This document shows, in pieces, positions 16,620 to 26,300 of a DNA stretch of 64,000 nt (within the stretch, counting starts at the first letter, position 1; every line of letters begins with the position of its first letter). The notes beneath the pieces are model-generated. The model was not told the origin of the DNA. It worked only from the letters and a program-made list of their open reading frames with translations, and did no database searches. This stretch comes from Microcystis panniformis FACHB-1757 (GTDB taxonomy: Bacteria; Cyanobacteriota; Cyanobacteriia; Cyanobacteriales; Microcystaceae). A program made the translations under genes and the position numbers. The stretch is from contig NZ_CP011339.1 in the NCBI RefSeq assembly GCF_001264245.1, positions 3,038,001-3,102,000 on the forward strand, given 5' to 3'.

Positions 16620-18299
16620 TTATCCAGTATCAGTCAGAGCTTGAATTCTAGAATAAGCTATCGCTAAGATATCTTGAGAGGGACAAGCACTAGCGATCGC
16701 TATTAAAATCCTCCTGACACTCATCGTAATTCTCGCCCCTAATTTCAGGAAACTGAGGCGAATTGTGCCGACAGTCGCTTGAGCAAAAGAGGTGTTAGAT
16801 AAACAATGTTGACGAAAAGCCTGCATTAAGACATAAGCCATTGAGGATAACCAAAGTCTTAATTGATTACTCTCGAATGTCTGAGTCGAAGTTCGGTCGG
16901 CGAATAAATCCAATTGTTGCTCTTTAAGCCGATTTGACCTCTCACCTCTGGGGCAATATTTCTCAGTATAAAGTTTAGATGGAGGTATTTTTGAAGCTGG
17001 TAAAGACGTGACAACATGACGAATTTTTAAACCCTCACTGCCCTGAGAAACTTTGGTGACTACTCTTCTTTGACGACTCCAAGATTTTTCAGTTTGATAG
17101 CATAAAGAACGATACCAAGTGGAATCAGGGACTAATTTTCTGACCAATTCTAAGTCTTCTTCTTTCGCAAAAAGCGTCTCCATTAATTCAACTACAGGTT
17201 CAAGTCTCTGTTCATAATCTCTCTTAGATTTCTCAATTATATCTGAGGCTCGTAACTTTAATTGGTTATTAGTTCCCATTGCTATAGCATAGTCAACTCG
17301 GTCTTCTTCCTCACAGAATTTAAAGATTTCTTCCCGAGCGTAGGCACTATCAGCTCGCAGTAAGATTTGAGTGGTTGGCCATTTTTCTCTAATTAATTCA
17401 ATGACTCTTTGTAATTCCTCTAAGGCCCCATCGGCTGGATCTACATTAGAAGAACGGAGTTTAGCTACTAATAAATGATGCCCACAAAATATAGACAAAG
17501 GCGCATAACATACTCCGTTATAATAAGTATTGAAAAAGGCTCCCTCTTGATTACCATGTACTTGATCATCTGTTACATCCATATCCAAAATAATTTGACG
17601 AGGAGGATTTTTATAAGATCGTAAAAAGATGTCAACAAAAAGTTTTTCTATCTTTTTTGGGTCCTGTTCAATACGATGATAACGACTTTCTTCTTGATTG
17701 AGAATAGTTTCGGGACAATATTCCAGTCGATTAATTGTACTTTTCCCCGCTAAACTCCCTTGATTTGATTCAATGAAATCAAGTTTTTTTAAAGCAATGG
17801 CTAAGGCTGGGTCATGCCGCAATTTGTCGTGATCATGGTTCTTCGTTACTTGGTATGGTTCAATAGGGGGGCATAAATCGACTAAATCCTTATCTGGCAA
17901 GAGACTTAATTGATTAGTTCGCTCTAGAGCAAAAACAATTGACAAAAATCGCCAAATGCCTTTCTACATAAAGGTTCCATCCCTTGTAACCCTCGTCCAT
18001 TGCATAACACAAACCGAAGAGCCGTGATCATTAACATCTTCATAACCTAAGATAAGTCCATAAATTCTTTGAGAGACTAATTGATGAACTGAATAATCTA
18101 TATAAGATAAACTTCTATGATCTTGAAAACCCTCAGCGAATTTATCGCTAATTTTTAGTTTTTTATCTAACTCTGCCATTAAGATAATTCCAGCATCTGA
18201 GGTGATTCTCCCTCCCTCAAAATTAGCGATTATTTCTTTCCCTTTGATTCTTCCAAAGTTGAGTTGGTGGCTGATTTTTTGGCTAGGATTAGAAGTCAT
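16620..18299 (-). pseudogene. IS1380-type transposase, interrupted by a 187-bp element
   Basis: DDE transposase of the IS1380 family. The 5' part from 18299 reads QLNFGRIKGKEIIANFEGGR, ITSDAGIILMAELDKKL and LILGYEDVNDH. The 3' part resumes DKLRHDPALAIALKKLDFIE and contains RQIILDMDVTDDQVHGNQEG, TQILLRADSAYAREEI and a long C-terminal domain ending LTDTG. The gap is exactly the element at 17837-18023 with its 8-bp duplication; without it VNDH joins DKLRHDP with no frame change. The two reading frames are therefore not a programmed-frameshift pair. Otherwise undamaged, so the insertion looks recent. Confidence 0.87.
17837..18023. repeat. ISL3-like non-autonomous element (187 bp)
   Basis: Ends on the minus strand are GGCTCTTCGGTTTGTG and, inverted, GGTTCTTCGTTACTTGG. 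Flanked by 8-bp direct repeats GTGATCAT at 17829-17836 and 18024-18031. GGCTCTTC-type ends and 8-bp duplications are known features of the ISL3 family, hence the tentative label. No transposase motif inside. Confidence 0.8.
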
Positions 18300-18546
18300 A
18301 AATTGGTCGTACTTAAATTATTCTATTCCTAAATTGTAGCAGATTGTGTGGCTTTTTTTAACGTATAATTTTTAATTAAACAATTAATTTATCTAAAAAA
18401 TACGCACTTAGAACATTTTTTATCTAATGTCTAATTGATTATGATCTTCAGTCTTGAACGGTCAACACACTGTTGTTTTTATTCCGAGGCGATCACTGGA
18501 TTCAAACCCTTATCCAGTAAGACTTCTGGGATTAGTGATCGCATTT

Positions 18547-19133
18547 TTTGTGAGAAATGCGGGGTTAGTGAACCCCCCAAAGTTACTCAGATTAGTAAAT
18601 CTAACATTAGTCGCAGCGACTGAGGTAAAACTGAACTGCTGTGCGGGCTGAAGCAAAGGTGTAGTACCAAAAAGTCCTTTTGCAAAGGAAGCCAGAGCGC
18701 CACTCAGGGTACTCCAAGTTGTTCCACCGTTGTTGGAGTATTGAATCGTCACATCTTTAATTCCCTGATTGGCAAGCTCCTCAGTCGTATTGCCAAGGTT
18801 CCAGAAAGTAAACCCAGATAGATTATAGCTACCATTGAGATTAAAAGTGATAGTACCTGAGGGAATTGTGGTGCCCTCCGTGTTAGTTAAAATACCTGAC
18901 CGCCAAGAATTACCAGTCTGCGACGGCACATGATTTCCCGTAAGACTGGGAGTGTTACTGGGCAGCCCTTTGCCGTTGACGGTATCGATTAGATTCCAAT
19001 TAGCCTGTCCTGTTATGGTCGTTGAGGCAGTGACTCCAGGAATTAGAGTAGCAGCTTGGGCGTTTTGTGCCACACCCCACATTAAGCCGAAAGTGGCAGT
19101 GGACAAAACAAGGGTTTTGATAGTGAGTTTCAC
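18547..19133 (-). pseudogene. Secreted PEP-CTERM protein, N-terminal part
   Basis: Signal peptide MKLTIKTLVLSTATFGLMWG ending AQA, then an extracellular region with GFTFWNLGNTTEEL, DVTIQYSNNGGTTWSTLSGA and the F5/8-type-like ATNVRFTNLSNFGG. The frame ends in unrelated sequence at 18510 without the sorting signal, which is found 2.1 kb downstream at 16251-16403. Before disruption the protein would have been about 240 aa, exported, processed by an exosortase and probably surface-associated. Extracellular location is inferred from the signal peptide and PEP-CTERM motif. Confidence 0.75.
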
Positions 19134-19376
19134 GGGAAAATCTCCTTAAAAGGCTAGGTACAGTCAAAAGGGTACAACGTACCCTCCCACATCGTATTTG
19201 TTTTTTTTGACAATGTCCACTACTTTTGATGTAGATTTTTTTACTATTCTATGTTAGGGGAATCGGGGGACAGGGGGAAAACGCCCATCTGGCTGGTGGC
19301 GCAGTTAGGAAAGTCAGAAGCCAGAAATCGGGTGGGGAAGAAATTCTGTCTTCTGCCTTGATGGCGGGCAATCTGC

Positions 19377-20786
19377 CTACTGATGAGATTCTAGCCTCGT
19401 GGTTTTGCTATTGTCCCCATCCGAGAATAAATCATCGCTAAATAGATCATCAAGGGGCAGTTCTTCGTCAGAAGGTAAGGATTCTAGATTAGCCATTTCT
19501 TCATTATCCAACATACTGAAGAAATCTAGTTCTTCTTGGTCACTCGCAACAGAAGCAACATTTTGGCGGTTAGATGCAACTGTGGGGGTTTCTTCCGCAA
19601 AATAATCGAATAATTCGGGGTTATTGCTGTCATCGGTATCAGCAAATAAGTCATCGAGAAAATTTTGGTTATCAGCGAATTTTTCGGCATCGGTGGCTAA
19701 TAAATCAGAGAAACTGGTGTCACTGCTAACGGTTTCTTGAATCTGACCGTAATTACCCGATAATTCTTCTAGGCTACCGATAGTTCTCGTTTCTTCCTCT
19801 AATGTTAAACTATTGAGAAATTCTATCTCAGCAGCGGACATCTCCCAGTCAGAGATTGCTGGTTCTGCCATGACGGGAAAATCTTCGCTCTCAGTCATTT
19901 CTGGAGAAACTAAGGTTTCTTCTGGGCTGTTTAAACCGTCAAATGTCTCCTGGTCAACGGAGGTTTCTAGGGGCATTTCAGGGGCAAATTCTGGTTCCAA
20001 TCCTAGGTTTTCTTCAGTGATAAAACCATCAAAAGGATTCATATCACTGTTGAATTCTGGTTCGGAAATGGACGTTTCTAGTGGCGTTTCAGGGGCAAAT
20101 TCTGGTTCCAATCCTAGGTTTTCTTCGGTGATAAAACCATCCAAAGGATTTATTTCTTCGTCCCTGGGGCTATCGGGGAAATCATCCCAGGGTTCGACGA
20201 TTTCAGTGGTTCGATCATCCACTACTGCTTGGCGGGCATTTTCTAGTCCTAACAGTTGGCTTTGATAACTCTGTTCTAGTTGTTGAATTTGCCACTGATA
20301 GCCCTCTTCTAATTCTAGAATCTGCGCCTGTTGACTTTGACGCAGGGCTTCTATTTCCCCTTGCTTCCCGTCTATAATCTCTTGTATTTGACTTTGGTAG
20401 CTTTGGCGCAATTCCTCGATTTTAGCCTCGTATTCCTGTTCAAGTTGCTGAATTTGGGTTTTATCGGCGACTTCCACTGCTTGAGCGGCAGTGGCGCTGG
20501 CTGCCCCTTGTACACGTCCTTGGCTATCTTCTAACTCTTTCTGCAATTTAGCCACTTCTTCTCTATAGGTGGCTTCGATATTGCGAATCCGTTCTTCGGA
20601 GAGAGCGAGTTGTTTTAACTGTCCTTTGCTGTCTTTTAACTCCGCTTCGGTTGCACCTAAAGCCGTCCGAATTTTCTGATATTTTTGCCGTTCTTCCTTG
20701 ATTTTTCCCTCTTGGAGGGCATATAAAGCCCCACCCCCGATCGCACCTCCACCGACAAAACCGATTAAAATATCGAAGATATTCAT
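19377..20786 (-). CDS. Membrane-anchored coiled-coil protein with acidic, repeat-containing C-terminus
   Basis: Family not recognised. Residues 1-25 (MNIFDILIGFVGGGAIGGGA) form a glycine-rich hydrophobic N-terminus. Residues about 26-190 are a continuous Glu/Gln/Lys-rich coiled coil (KIKEERQKYQKIRTALGATE onward). From about 195 the protein is strongly acidic and disordered, with a 37-residue tandem duplication around LDGFITEENLGLEPEFAPE / FDGFITEENLGLEPEFAPE (20106 and 19995 in DNA, 111 bp apart). The C-terminus is rich in DDLFSD-type motifs. The build suggests a scaffold or adaptor at the membrane; no function is claimed. Confidence 0.7.
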   Translation of the reverse strand: MNIFDILIGFVGGGAIGGGALYALQEGKIKEERQKYQKIRTALGATEAELKDSKGQLKQLALSEERIRNIEATYREEVAKLQKELEDSQGRVQGAASATAAQAVEVADKTQIQQLEQEYEAKIEELRQSYQSQIQEIIDGKQGEIEALRQSQQAQILELEEGYQWQIQQLEQSYQSQLLGLENARQAVVDDRTTEIVEPWDDFPDSPRDEEINPLDGFITEENLGLEPEFAPETPLETSISEPEFNSDMNPFDGFITEENLGLEPEFAPEMPLETSVDQETFDGLNSPEETLVSPEMTESEDFPVMAEPAISDWEMSAAEIEFLNSLTLEEETRTIGSLEELSGNYGQIQETVSSDTSFSDLLATDAEKFADNQNFLDDLFADTDDSNNPELFDYFAEETPTVASNRQNVASVASDQEELDFFSMLDNEEMANLESLPSDEELPLDDLFSDDLFSDGDNSKTTRLESHQ

Positions 20787-20972
20787 TATGGGATTCCTCC
20801 TCTAGGAAAATTTACTTTATAATATGCCCAATTTCAGAGGATAATTCACAAGGGGCAAATGTGGTCAGTGTTTTCCGCCGCTCTTTATGCTGATTGCTTT
20901 TGATTGTGGCAGCAATTATCAGAAAAAGAAAGCAAATATTCAGTTTTTTATCGGCAAATGTTCACCCTTAGG

Positions 20973-21050
20973 GCAGTTATCTCGATGGTGAGGTACAAAG
21001 TCTCTGGTTTTAGGGCGGGGTTAGTGACACCTCGTCTTTGTGAGAAACGC
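20973..21050. repeat. Repeat family D copy, reversed
   Basis: GCAGTTATCTCGATGGTGAG, GTACAAAGT, a GGTTTTAGGGCGGG core and CTTTGTGAGAAACGCT correspond in order to the reverse complement of 9591-9700. It fills most of the gap between the GT2 gene and the coiled-coil gene; nothing else is seen there. Confidence 0.55.
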
Positions 21051-21075
21051 TTTCATCGGTGTTCGCCAAGACATT

Positions 21076-22017
21076 TTACTGAAGCTGCATTTCCCGATAA
21101 GCTTGATAAACGCCGCGCACATTGTACCAATTGAGAAAAATGCGGGCAATTTCTAGGGCTAATTGCGGTTTACCTCGATCGATTAACCATTGTAACAGCG
21201 GGGAGAGGCTGCGTTCATTCAGGGTTCCCCCTAGGGAAAGTAAACCCCACAACAATCGGTGAATCCAAGTCATTTGAATCATCATCCGCACTTCCCAGGT
21301 GGGATGTTTTTGATAAAAAAGCACTCCCATTCGTCCCCGTTGAATTTCCTTATCGATGAGATTGGGAATTTGAGCGAGACTAAAGGGGGGATGCCAATGA
21401 TAACCGACGGCTTCGGGACATTTAATTAATTTTAGTCCCAATTGCTTCAATCTCACCCCTAATTCTAAATCTTCCCAACCGTAGAGTTGAAACTGAGTAT
21501 CAAATAATCCCGCCGCTAATAACCATTTTTTAGCGATCGCCACGTTGCCCGTGGCAAAATAGGCAGCGGAGAAATCGGTGATTTTATAGGGTTCACTGGT
21601 GGGATGCTCGAAGTTACAGGTATTAATGACACTGCCGTAGGTAAATAAGCGATCGCTGCTGAGACTTTCTGCCCCGGCGGTTAAAGCGTCGGCGTGAGCT
21701 TGCAGAAAATTTTCTGTCACTACCAGATCGCTATCGATAAAAATAATCGTATCACCACTAGCTTTTTCTACCCCTAGATTCCTAGCGATCGCTGGTCCGC
21801 CGTGATCCTGTTGCCACAGTTGCAGATGGGGTAAATTAGCCTTTTGAGTTTCTAGCCAAGCGATCGTCCCATCGGTAGAGCCATCATCGACAAGGACTAT
21901 TTCGTAGTTTTCCACCTTATTATCGGTTAAACGCTGATTTTCTAGGGCGAGTAAACATTTTTTTAAGATTGCTTGGCGATTGTAGGTAGGGATGACAACA
22001 CTGATCAGCACGCGCAT
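21076..22017 (-). CDS. Family 2 glycosyltransferase
   Basis: Inverting GT-A enzyme. N-terminal VVIPTYNRQAILKKCLLALE, nucleotide-sugar binding VLVDDGSTDGTIAWLE, the DxD-type IIFIDSDLVVTENF, then the C-terminal GYEDLELGVRL-like LYGWEDLELGVRLKQLGLKL (ED catalytic base, galactosyltransferase-type C-terminal domain). No membrane helices, so probably cytoplasmic face of the membrane. 313 aa. The sugar and acceptor are unknown; proximity to glmM and the polysaccharide genes downstream suggests a role in envelope glycans, as inference only. Confidence 0.88.
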   Translation of the reverse strand: MRVLISVVIPTYNRQAILKKCLLALENQRLTDNKVENYEIVLVDDGSTDGTIAWLETQKANLPHLQLWQQDHGGPAIARNLGVEKASGDTIIFIDSDLVVTENFLQAHADALTAGAESLSSDRLFTYGSVINTCNFEHPTSEPYKITDFSAAYFATGNVAIAKKWLLAAGLFDTQFQLYGWEDLELGVRLKQLGLKLIKCPEAVGYHWHPPFSLAQIPNLIDKEIQRGRMGVLFYQKHPTWEVRMMIQMTWIHRLLWGLLSLGGTLNERSLSPLLQWLIDRGKPQLALEIARIFLNWYNVRGVYQAYREMQLQ

Positions 22018-22110
22018 TCGGGGGTCAAGATTACCGTTTCAGCTTACCAAATAACTTGGGTTCCTTGATTAGACCTCCTGCAAAAATCAACAATCTTTAT
22101 TCAGGAGGCA

Positions 22111-22180
22111 GGATTCAGTTATCAGTTATCAGTTATCAGTTATCAGTGGGTAAGTTATCAGTGGGTAAGTTATCAGTCAA
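22111..22180. repeat. TTATCAG heptamer array with TTATCAGTGGGTAAG units
   Basis: Four tandem TTATCAG heptamers, then two 15-bp units TTATCAGTGGGTAAG. Lies in the 22018-22574 gap, with the MITE at 22205 and CCCCACA units at 22425-22466. Confidence 0.8.
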
Positions 22181-22204
22181 TAGTATTAAGCGATAAGCTC
22201 GGAG

Positions 22205-22387
22205 CGGGAGCATCTCACCTTTGCAATAAGCATAAATACTTAGTAGAAAAATAGGCTTTTCGAGGGTAATTCTTGTTTTAATTCTCCATGTACGCGGTCT
22301 TTAAAAGCCTCTATTTCGTTCCAAGACACGATTAAGAGTGGCTTTTAGGCTAAGTATAATTACTCATTGCGTAAGTGAGATGCTCCC
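22205..22387. repeat. MITE family G, complete copy (183 bp)
   Basis: Ends CGGGAGCATCTCACCTTTGC and, inverted, GGGAGCATCTCACTTACGCA; terminal similarity extends over nearly 38 bp. Flanked by the 7-bp direct repeat CTCGGAG at 22198-22204 and 22388-22394. No coding capacity. Confidence 0.8.
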
Positions 22388-22574
22388 CTCGGAGATCGGA
22401 GCTGCCTTTTTACTGAAAAAGCTCCCCACACCCCACTTCCCCACACCCCACACCCCACACCCCACAGTGTCAGGAACCCTGGGAGGAGGATTAAGGTCAA
22501 CTGGGAACATTGATTTTAAAAAATCGGTGATCATGTTATCCTCTGAATGTGTTGTGTGAGGAAAGGAATCGGCC

Positions 22575-24014
22575 ATGGTAGCGTCTCTATCGTATCAAAA
22601 TGGGCAAAAAGCTCGATCGCATCCCCTGTTATCCTTAGGGGGTTTGATTGAATTACCGCCATCCCCCCTGTTTGGCACGGACGGAATTCGCGGCCAAGTG
22701 GGAGAATTATTAACTGCCCCCCTAGCGCTACAAATCGGATTTTGGGCGGGACAGGTATTAAAAAATCAAGCTGGTGTCACCAAACCAGTAATTATCGGTC
22801 AAGATTCGCGTAATTCCAGTGATATGTTAGCCAATGCTATCACTGCGGGTTTAACTTGGGCGGGAATAGAAGTCTGGCAACTGGGATTATGTCCCACTCC
22901 CTGCGTCGCCTATTTAACCAGAGAAAGCGAAGCGATGGGGGGGATCATGATTTCTGCCAGTCATAATCCTCCTGAAGATAACGGCATTAAATTTTTTGAC
23001 GGCAGCGGTTTAAAATTATCTGGCAGTTTAGCGGCACAGATAGAAGCGGGTTTAAGAGGCAATTTAGAATTAGCAGATAAACCGGAAAATTGGGGAAAAG
23101 CGACTTTTTGTCCCGAATTAATCCAAAAATATGGTCAAGCTGTCATTGATTCCGTCGGGAAGGATATGAACCTATCGGGATTAAAAATAGTTTTGGATCT
23201 AGCTTGGGGGGCAGCCGTTAACCTAGCACCTTTAGTGTTCCAAACCTTGGGGGCGGAAGTTATCTGCCTACACGATCGAGCCGATGGCGATCGCATTAAC
23301 GTTAATTGTGGTTCTACCCATTTAGAAAGCCTACAGGCGGCGGTGATTAATCAGCAAGCGGATTTAGGGTTTGCCTTCGATGGCGATGCCGATCGAGTCT
23401 TGGCCGTGGATAGTCAAGGTAGAGTAGTAGATGGCGATTATATCCTCTATTTTTGGGGTCGTTCCCTCTTAGAAGCCGGACAGCTACCCGATGGGTTATT
23501 AGTAGCCACGGTGATGGCTAATTTAGGTTTTGAACGCGCTTGGCAAAAACTGGGGGGTCAATTCTTGCGGACTGCCGTGGGCGATCAGCACGTTCAGGCG
23601 CAAATGTGGGAAACTGGAGCCATGCTAGGGGGTGAACAATCTGGTCATATTCTCTGCCATCATTACGGGGTTTCTGGGGATGGAATGCAAACCGCCCTAC
23701 ATTTAGCGGCTTTAGTGCAGAAATCGGCGGTTTCCTTGGCTAATTTAGTCGATCATAGCTTTGTCACCTATCCGCAGATTTTACGCAATGTGCGGGTGGA
23801 AGATAGAGAAGTGCGACGTAATTGGCAGCAATGTGAACCTTTACGGCGGGAAATCCGCCAAGCTGAGACAGCCATGGCAGAAAAAGGCAGAATTTTGGTG
23901 CGAGCTTCCGGGACAGAACCGTTAATTCGGGTGATGGTGGAAGCAGAAACCCTAGAATTAGCCAATTTTTGGACAGAAAGGCTAGTGGCAGCGGTGCGAA
24001 GCTATCTTTTGTAG
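22575..24014 (+). CDS. glmM: Phosphoglucosamine mutase
   Basis: Interconverts glucosamine-6-phosphate and glucosamine-1-phosphate on the way to UDP-GlcNAc, for peptidoglycan and lipopolysaccharide. Four-domain phosphohexomutase: FGTDGIRGQVGELLT near the N-terminus, active serine loop GGIMISASHNPPEDNG (phosphoserine about S129), metal loop FAFDGDADRVLAV, sugar loop GGEQSGHI and the C-terminal phosphate loop RASGTEPLIRVMVEA. 479 aa, slightly long because of an N-terminal extension of about 30 residues. ATG at 22575 is the first in frame. Confidence 0.93.
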   Translation: MVASLSYQNGQKARSHPLLSLGGLIELPPSPLFGTDGIRGQVGELLTAPLALQIGFWAGQVLKNQAGVTKPVIIGQDSRNSSDMLANAITAGLTWAGIEVWQLGLCPTPCVAYLTRESEAMGGIMISASHNPPEDNGIKFFDGSGLKLSGSLAAQIEAGLRGNLELADKPENWGKATFCPELIQKYGQAVIDSVGKDMNLSGLKIVLDLAWGAAVNLAPLVFQTLGAEVICLHDRADGDRINVNCGSTHLESLQAAVINQQADLGFAFDGDADRVLAVDSQGRVVDGDYILYFWGRSLLEAGQLPDGLLVATVMANLGFERAWQKLGGQFLRTAVGDQHVQAQMWETGAMLGGEQSGHILCHHYGVSGDGMQTALHLAALVQKSAVSLANLVDHSFVTYPQILRNVRVEDREVRRNWQQCEPLRREIRQAETAMAEKGRILVRASGTEPLIRVMVEAETLELANFWTERLVAAVRSYLL

Positions 24015-24071
24015 TCGATCGAGGGGGACAGGGATTATAATGCCCTTAGCGTAGCGTAGCAAGGCCTAATT

Positions 24072-25799
24072 ATGACCGGACTAAGTATTGATCGCCAGAA
24101 AAAAAAGAATAAACAAGGCCAAACAAAAGCTGATAGTCCCCCGCTTAACATCAAAGAGAAACTTGCCCTCAAAAAAGAAGAAAGGCAAAGGAAACAAAAG
24201 TTAACGGGGTTGATTATTTTTGCTATTTGTGTAGCAATTTTGCTCGGATTACCCCTCAGCTTATTATTTGATGCCACGATAGGAGCTGCAGTAAGTTTAG
24301 CCTTAATTTTAGTAGTTTTCTCCTTTAGCTATCCTCGCATGGCTCTTTGGGCATTTATTATCTATGTCCCCTTCACTGGCACTATTATCTATTGGTTGGG
24401 CGGTAATCAAATCCTACAAATCAGTAAAGATATCTTTTATCTACCCGCTTTAATCGCCTTAGTTTTAGAATGTCGAAAAAAGCAATTACCGATTATTGTC
24501 CCCAAACAATTAGGTACAACCCTATTATTAATCTTTGTTTTCTGTGTAGTCTGTCTATTAGCCGTCAATTTACAGAGACAATTTCTGCCTACTTGCGATT
24601 CCGTGGCTGGGATGAGTATCTTTAGGGATGGTCGTTTGCGCGGGATTCCCTGTCGGGAAAGTGAGACTTTTCTGCAAGGAATATTAGGATTCAAAGTTTT
24701 GCTGGGTTATGTCCCCTTGATCTTCTGCACTTATTACTTAATCAAAGACAAAGCGACCCTATTATTTTTTGGTCGTCTTTTAGTGACTTTAGCGATTATT
24801 TGTTGTGTCCTAGGACTAATGCAATACTGGATGCTGAAAACCGGTCGTTGTGTAGGAACTAGAGGCTTTGTAGCTGATGCACTATTCAAAGCCCACTTAG
24901 ATGCAAGGTGTTTGGTTGGTGGGGCATTAGTGTATAGTCCGGAAGTGAATATGATCCGCCTACCGGGTACCTTTGTTTCTCCCTGGCACTGGGCTTGGTT
25001 TTTGGTCTCTAGTGCCGTAGTTTGTTATGCCAGTGCCTTTAGTGAAATTTCCCAAAAATGGCGACTAGCAGCCCTAGTGGGTTTAACCCTAGTTTTTATT
25101 AATGCAGTGGTCTCTGGGCAAAGATTAGCTTTCTTTGCTGTACCGATGATTATTGGTCTGATGACGATTCTTACGGGACAAATCGCTAACTTAAAAAGAT
25201 TTTTGCCGATCATTTTTGCCGCCGCTTTACTTCTAGCTATCGGTTTTTCTTTCCTTAACCCCGATTTTGTCCAACAACGCTACGATAGTGCCATCAGCCG
25301 TTGGCAACAGGCTCCCCCCACCGCTTTTATTCAAGAACAGTTGGATTTTGCTATCCGTAATCAGGGCGGTATTTTAGGTCGTGGACTTGGTGTGGCCACA
25401 GCTTCTGCTAGGGTTTTCGGTGATATTTCCTTTGTGGAAACCTATCACACTAAAGTTTTATTCGAGTTGGGATACATTGGTTTTGCCTTGTACATGATAT
25501 TCATGACCCATCTAGTTTATCTGGCCTTCCGCACCTATCGTTCCCTCAAAGATCCCACTCTGCGAGGTTTTGCCGGTAGTTATTGGGTTTTGCTGCTCTT
25601 TGTTGCCTATCTTCCCTATTGGTATGCCCTCGATACGGATCCTGTGGGCGTTTATTACTGGATATTTGCGGGCGTAATTTTTAGATTACCCGTGATCGAA
25701 AAACAGGAAAAAGAAGCCAAAATTCTGGCGGGGGAAACCGCCACAAAATCCTCCAAAAAGGGCTTAAATTTTAAACGCAAAGGTGTTTCTTTAGCTTGA
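24072..25799 (+). CDS. Polytopic membrane protein of the O-antigen-ligase/HpsL type
   Basis: 575-aa protein with about ten membrane helices, starting LTGLIIFAICVAILLGLPLS after a lysine-rich cytoplasmic N-terminus (KEKLALKKEERQRKQK). A large loop carries the cysteines of RGIPCRESETFLQGILGFK, GRCVGTRG and ARCLVGGALVY, then RLPGTFVSPWHWAW. The arrangement resembles HpsL of hormogonium polysaccharide loci and O-antigen polymerase/ligase proteins; I am fairly sure of the superfamily and less of HpsL itself. Only 57 bp follow glmM. Two glycosyltransferase genes follow after a repeat-filled gap, supporting a role in exopolysaccharide assembly. Confidence 0.7.
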   Translation: MTGLSIDRQKKKNKQGQTKADSPPLNIKEKLALKKEERQRKQKLTGLIIFAICVAILLGLPLSLLFDATIGAAVSLALILVVFSFSYPRMALWAFIIYVPFTGTIIYWLGGNQILQISKDIFYLPALIALVLECRKKQLPIIVPKQLGTTLLLIFVFCVVCLLAVNLQRQFLPTCDSVAGMSIFRDGRLRGIPCRESETFLQGILGFKVLLGYVPLIFCTYYLIKDKATLLFFGRLLVTLAIICCVLGLMQYWMLKTGRCVGTRGFVADALFKAHLDARCLVGGALVYSPEVNMIRLPGTFVSPWHWAWFLVSSAVVCYASAFSEISQKWRLAALVGLTLVFINAVVSGQRLAFFAVPMIIGLMTILTGQIANLKRFLPIIFAAALLLAIGFSFLNPDFVQQRYDSAISRWQQAPPTAFIQEQLDFAIRNQGGILGRGLGVATASARVFGDISFVETYHTKVLFELGYIGFALYMIFMTHLVYLAFRTYRSLKDPTLRGFAGSYWVLLLFVAYLPYWYALDTDPVGVYYWIFAGVIFRLPVIEKQEKEAKILAGETATKSSKKGLNFKRKGVSLA

Positions 25800-26017
25800 A
25801 ATATGGGTGTTGGTGATTTCAGTTATCAGTTATCAGTTATCAGTTATCAGTTATCATATCAGTTATCAGTTATCATTATCAGTTATCAGTTATCAGTTAT
25901 CAGTTATCAGTTATCAGTTATCAGTTATCAGTTATCAGTTATCAGTTATCAGTTATCAGTTATCAGTTATCAGTTATCAGTTATCAGTTATCAGTTATCA
26001 GTTATCAGTTATCAGTT

Positions 26018-26121
26018 AAGTACCTAGGCAAAATTAATTACACATATCTAACCCCCCCTTTGCCTCTTGCCTCTTGCCCTTTGCCTTTCTTCACTAGGAA
26101 ATTTATTTTGCACGACTACTT
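26018..26121. repeat. MITE family C, copy 1 (104 bp)
   Basis: Ends AAGTACCTAGGCAAAATTAA and, inverted, AAGTAGTCGTGCAAAATAAA. Interior has CCCCCCC and GCCTCTTGCCTCTTGCCCTT. Nearly identical, with the same length, at 55547-55650. Inserted in the heptamer array, so the duplication cannot be read. Confidence 0.8.
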
Positions 26122-26167
26122 ATCAGTTATCAGTTATCAGTTATCAGTTATCAGTTATCAGTTATCA

Positions 26168-26300
26168 GGCTCTTCTGGTTTCTGTGTGGAAACGAGGTCT
26201 ATACCGATAGTTTCTTCCGCAAAATAGTCCTAAAAGTTTTGCCCAATAAGCACTTCAGGGTTCCATAAGCAAAAATTATCACACAAAGTCGAGAAGAGCC
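26168..26300. repeat. MITE family E, copy 2 (133 bp)
   Basis: Reverse orientation relative to copies 1 and 3. Flanked by GTTATCA at 26161-26167 and 26301-26307; within a GTTATCA array this duplication is ambiguous but fits the 7-bp size seen at the other two copies. Confidence 0.88.

Larger units (their letters stand above)
16404..18546 (-). mobile_element. Insertion carrying an IS1380-type transposase, exact ends unresolved
   Basis: The interval between the two parts of the PEP-CTERM gene. The flanking sequence CCCGCATTTCTCACAAA (16384-16400) occurs as its exact 17-bp reverse complement at 18547-18563. 18488-18542 contains a GCGATCACT / AGTGATCGC hairpin. The precise element ends and target duplication could not be identified, so extra rearrangement is likely. 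Confidence 0.55.

Noticed and set aside
16620..18299. Programmed frameshift between two IS1380 ORFs
   Set aside because: The break is explained exactly by a 187-bp insertion with an 8-bp duplication.
18488..18542. GCGATCACT hairpin as the end of the IS1380 element
   Set aside because: Only one such hairpin is present and no matching opposite end was found, so it cannot define a boundary.
25803..26027. Open frames rich in SYQLSVI
   Set aside because: They are translated TTATCAG heptamers; a 7-bp period leaves several frames open without meaning.
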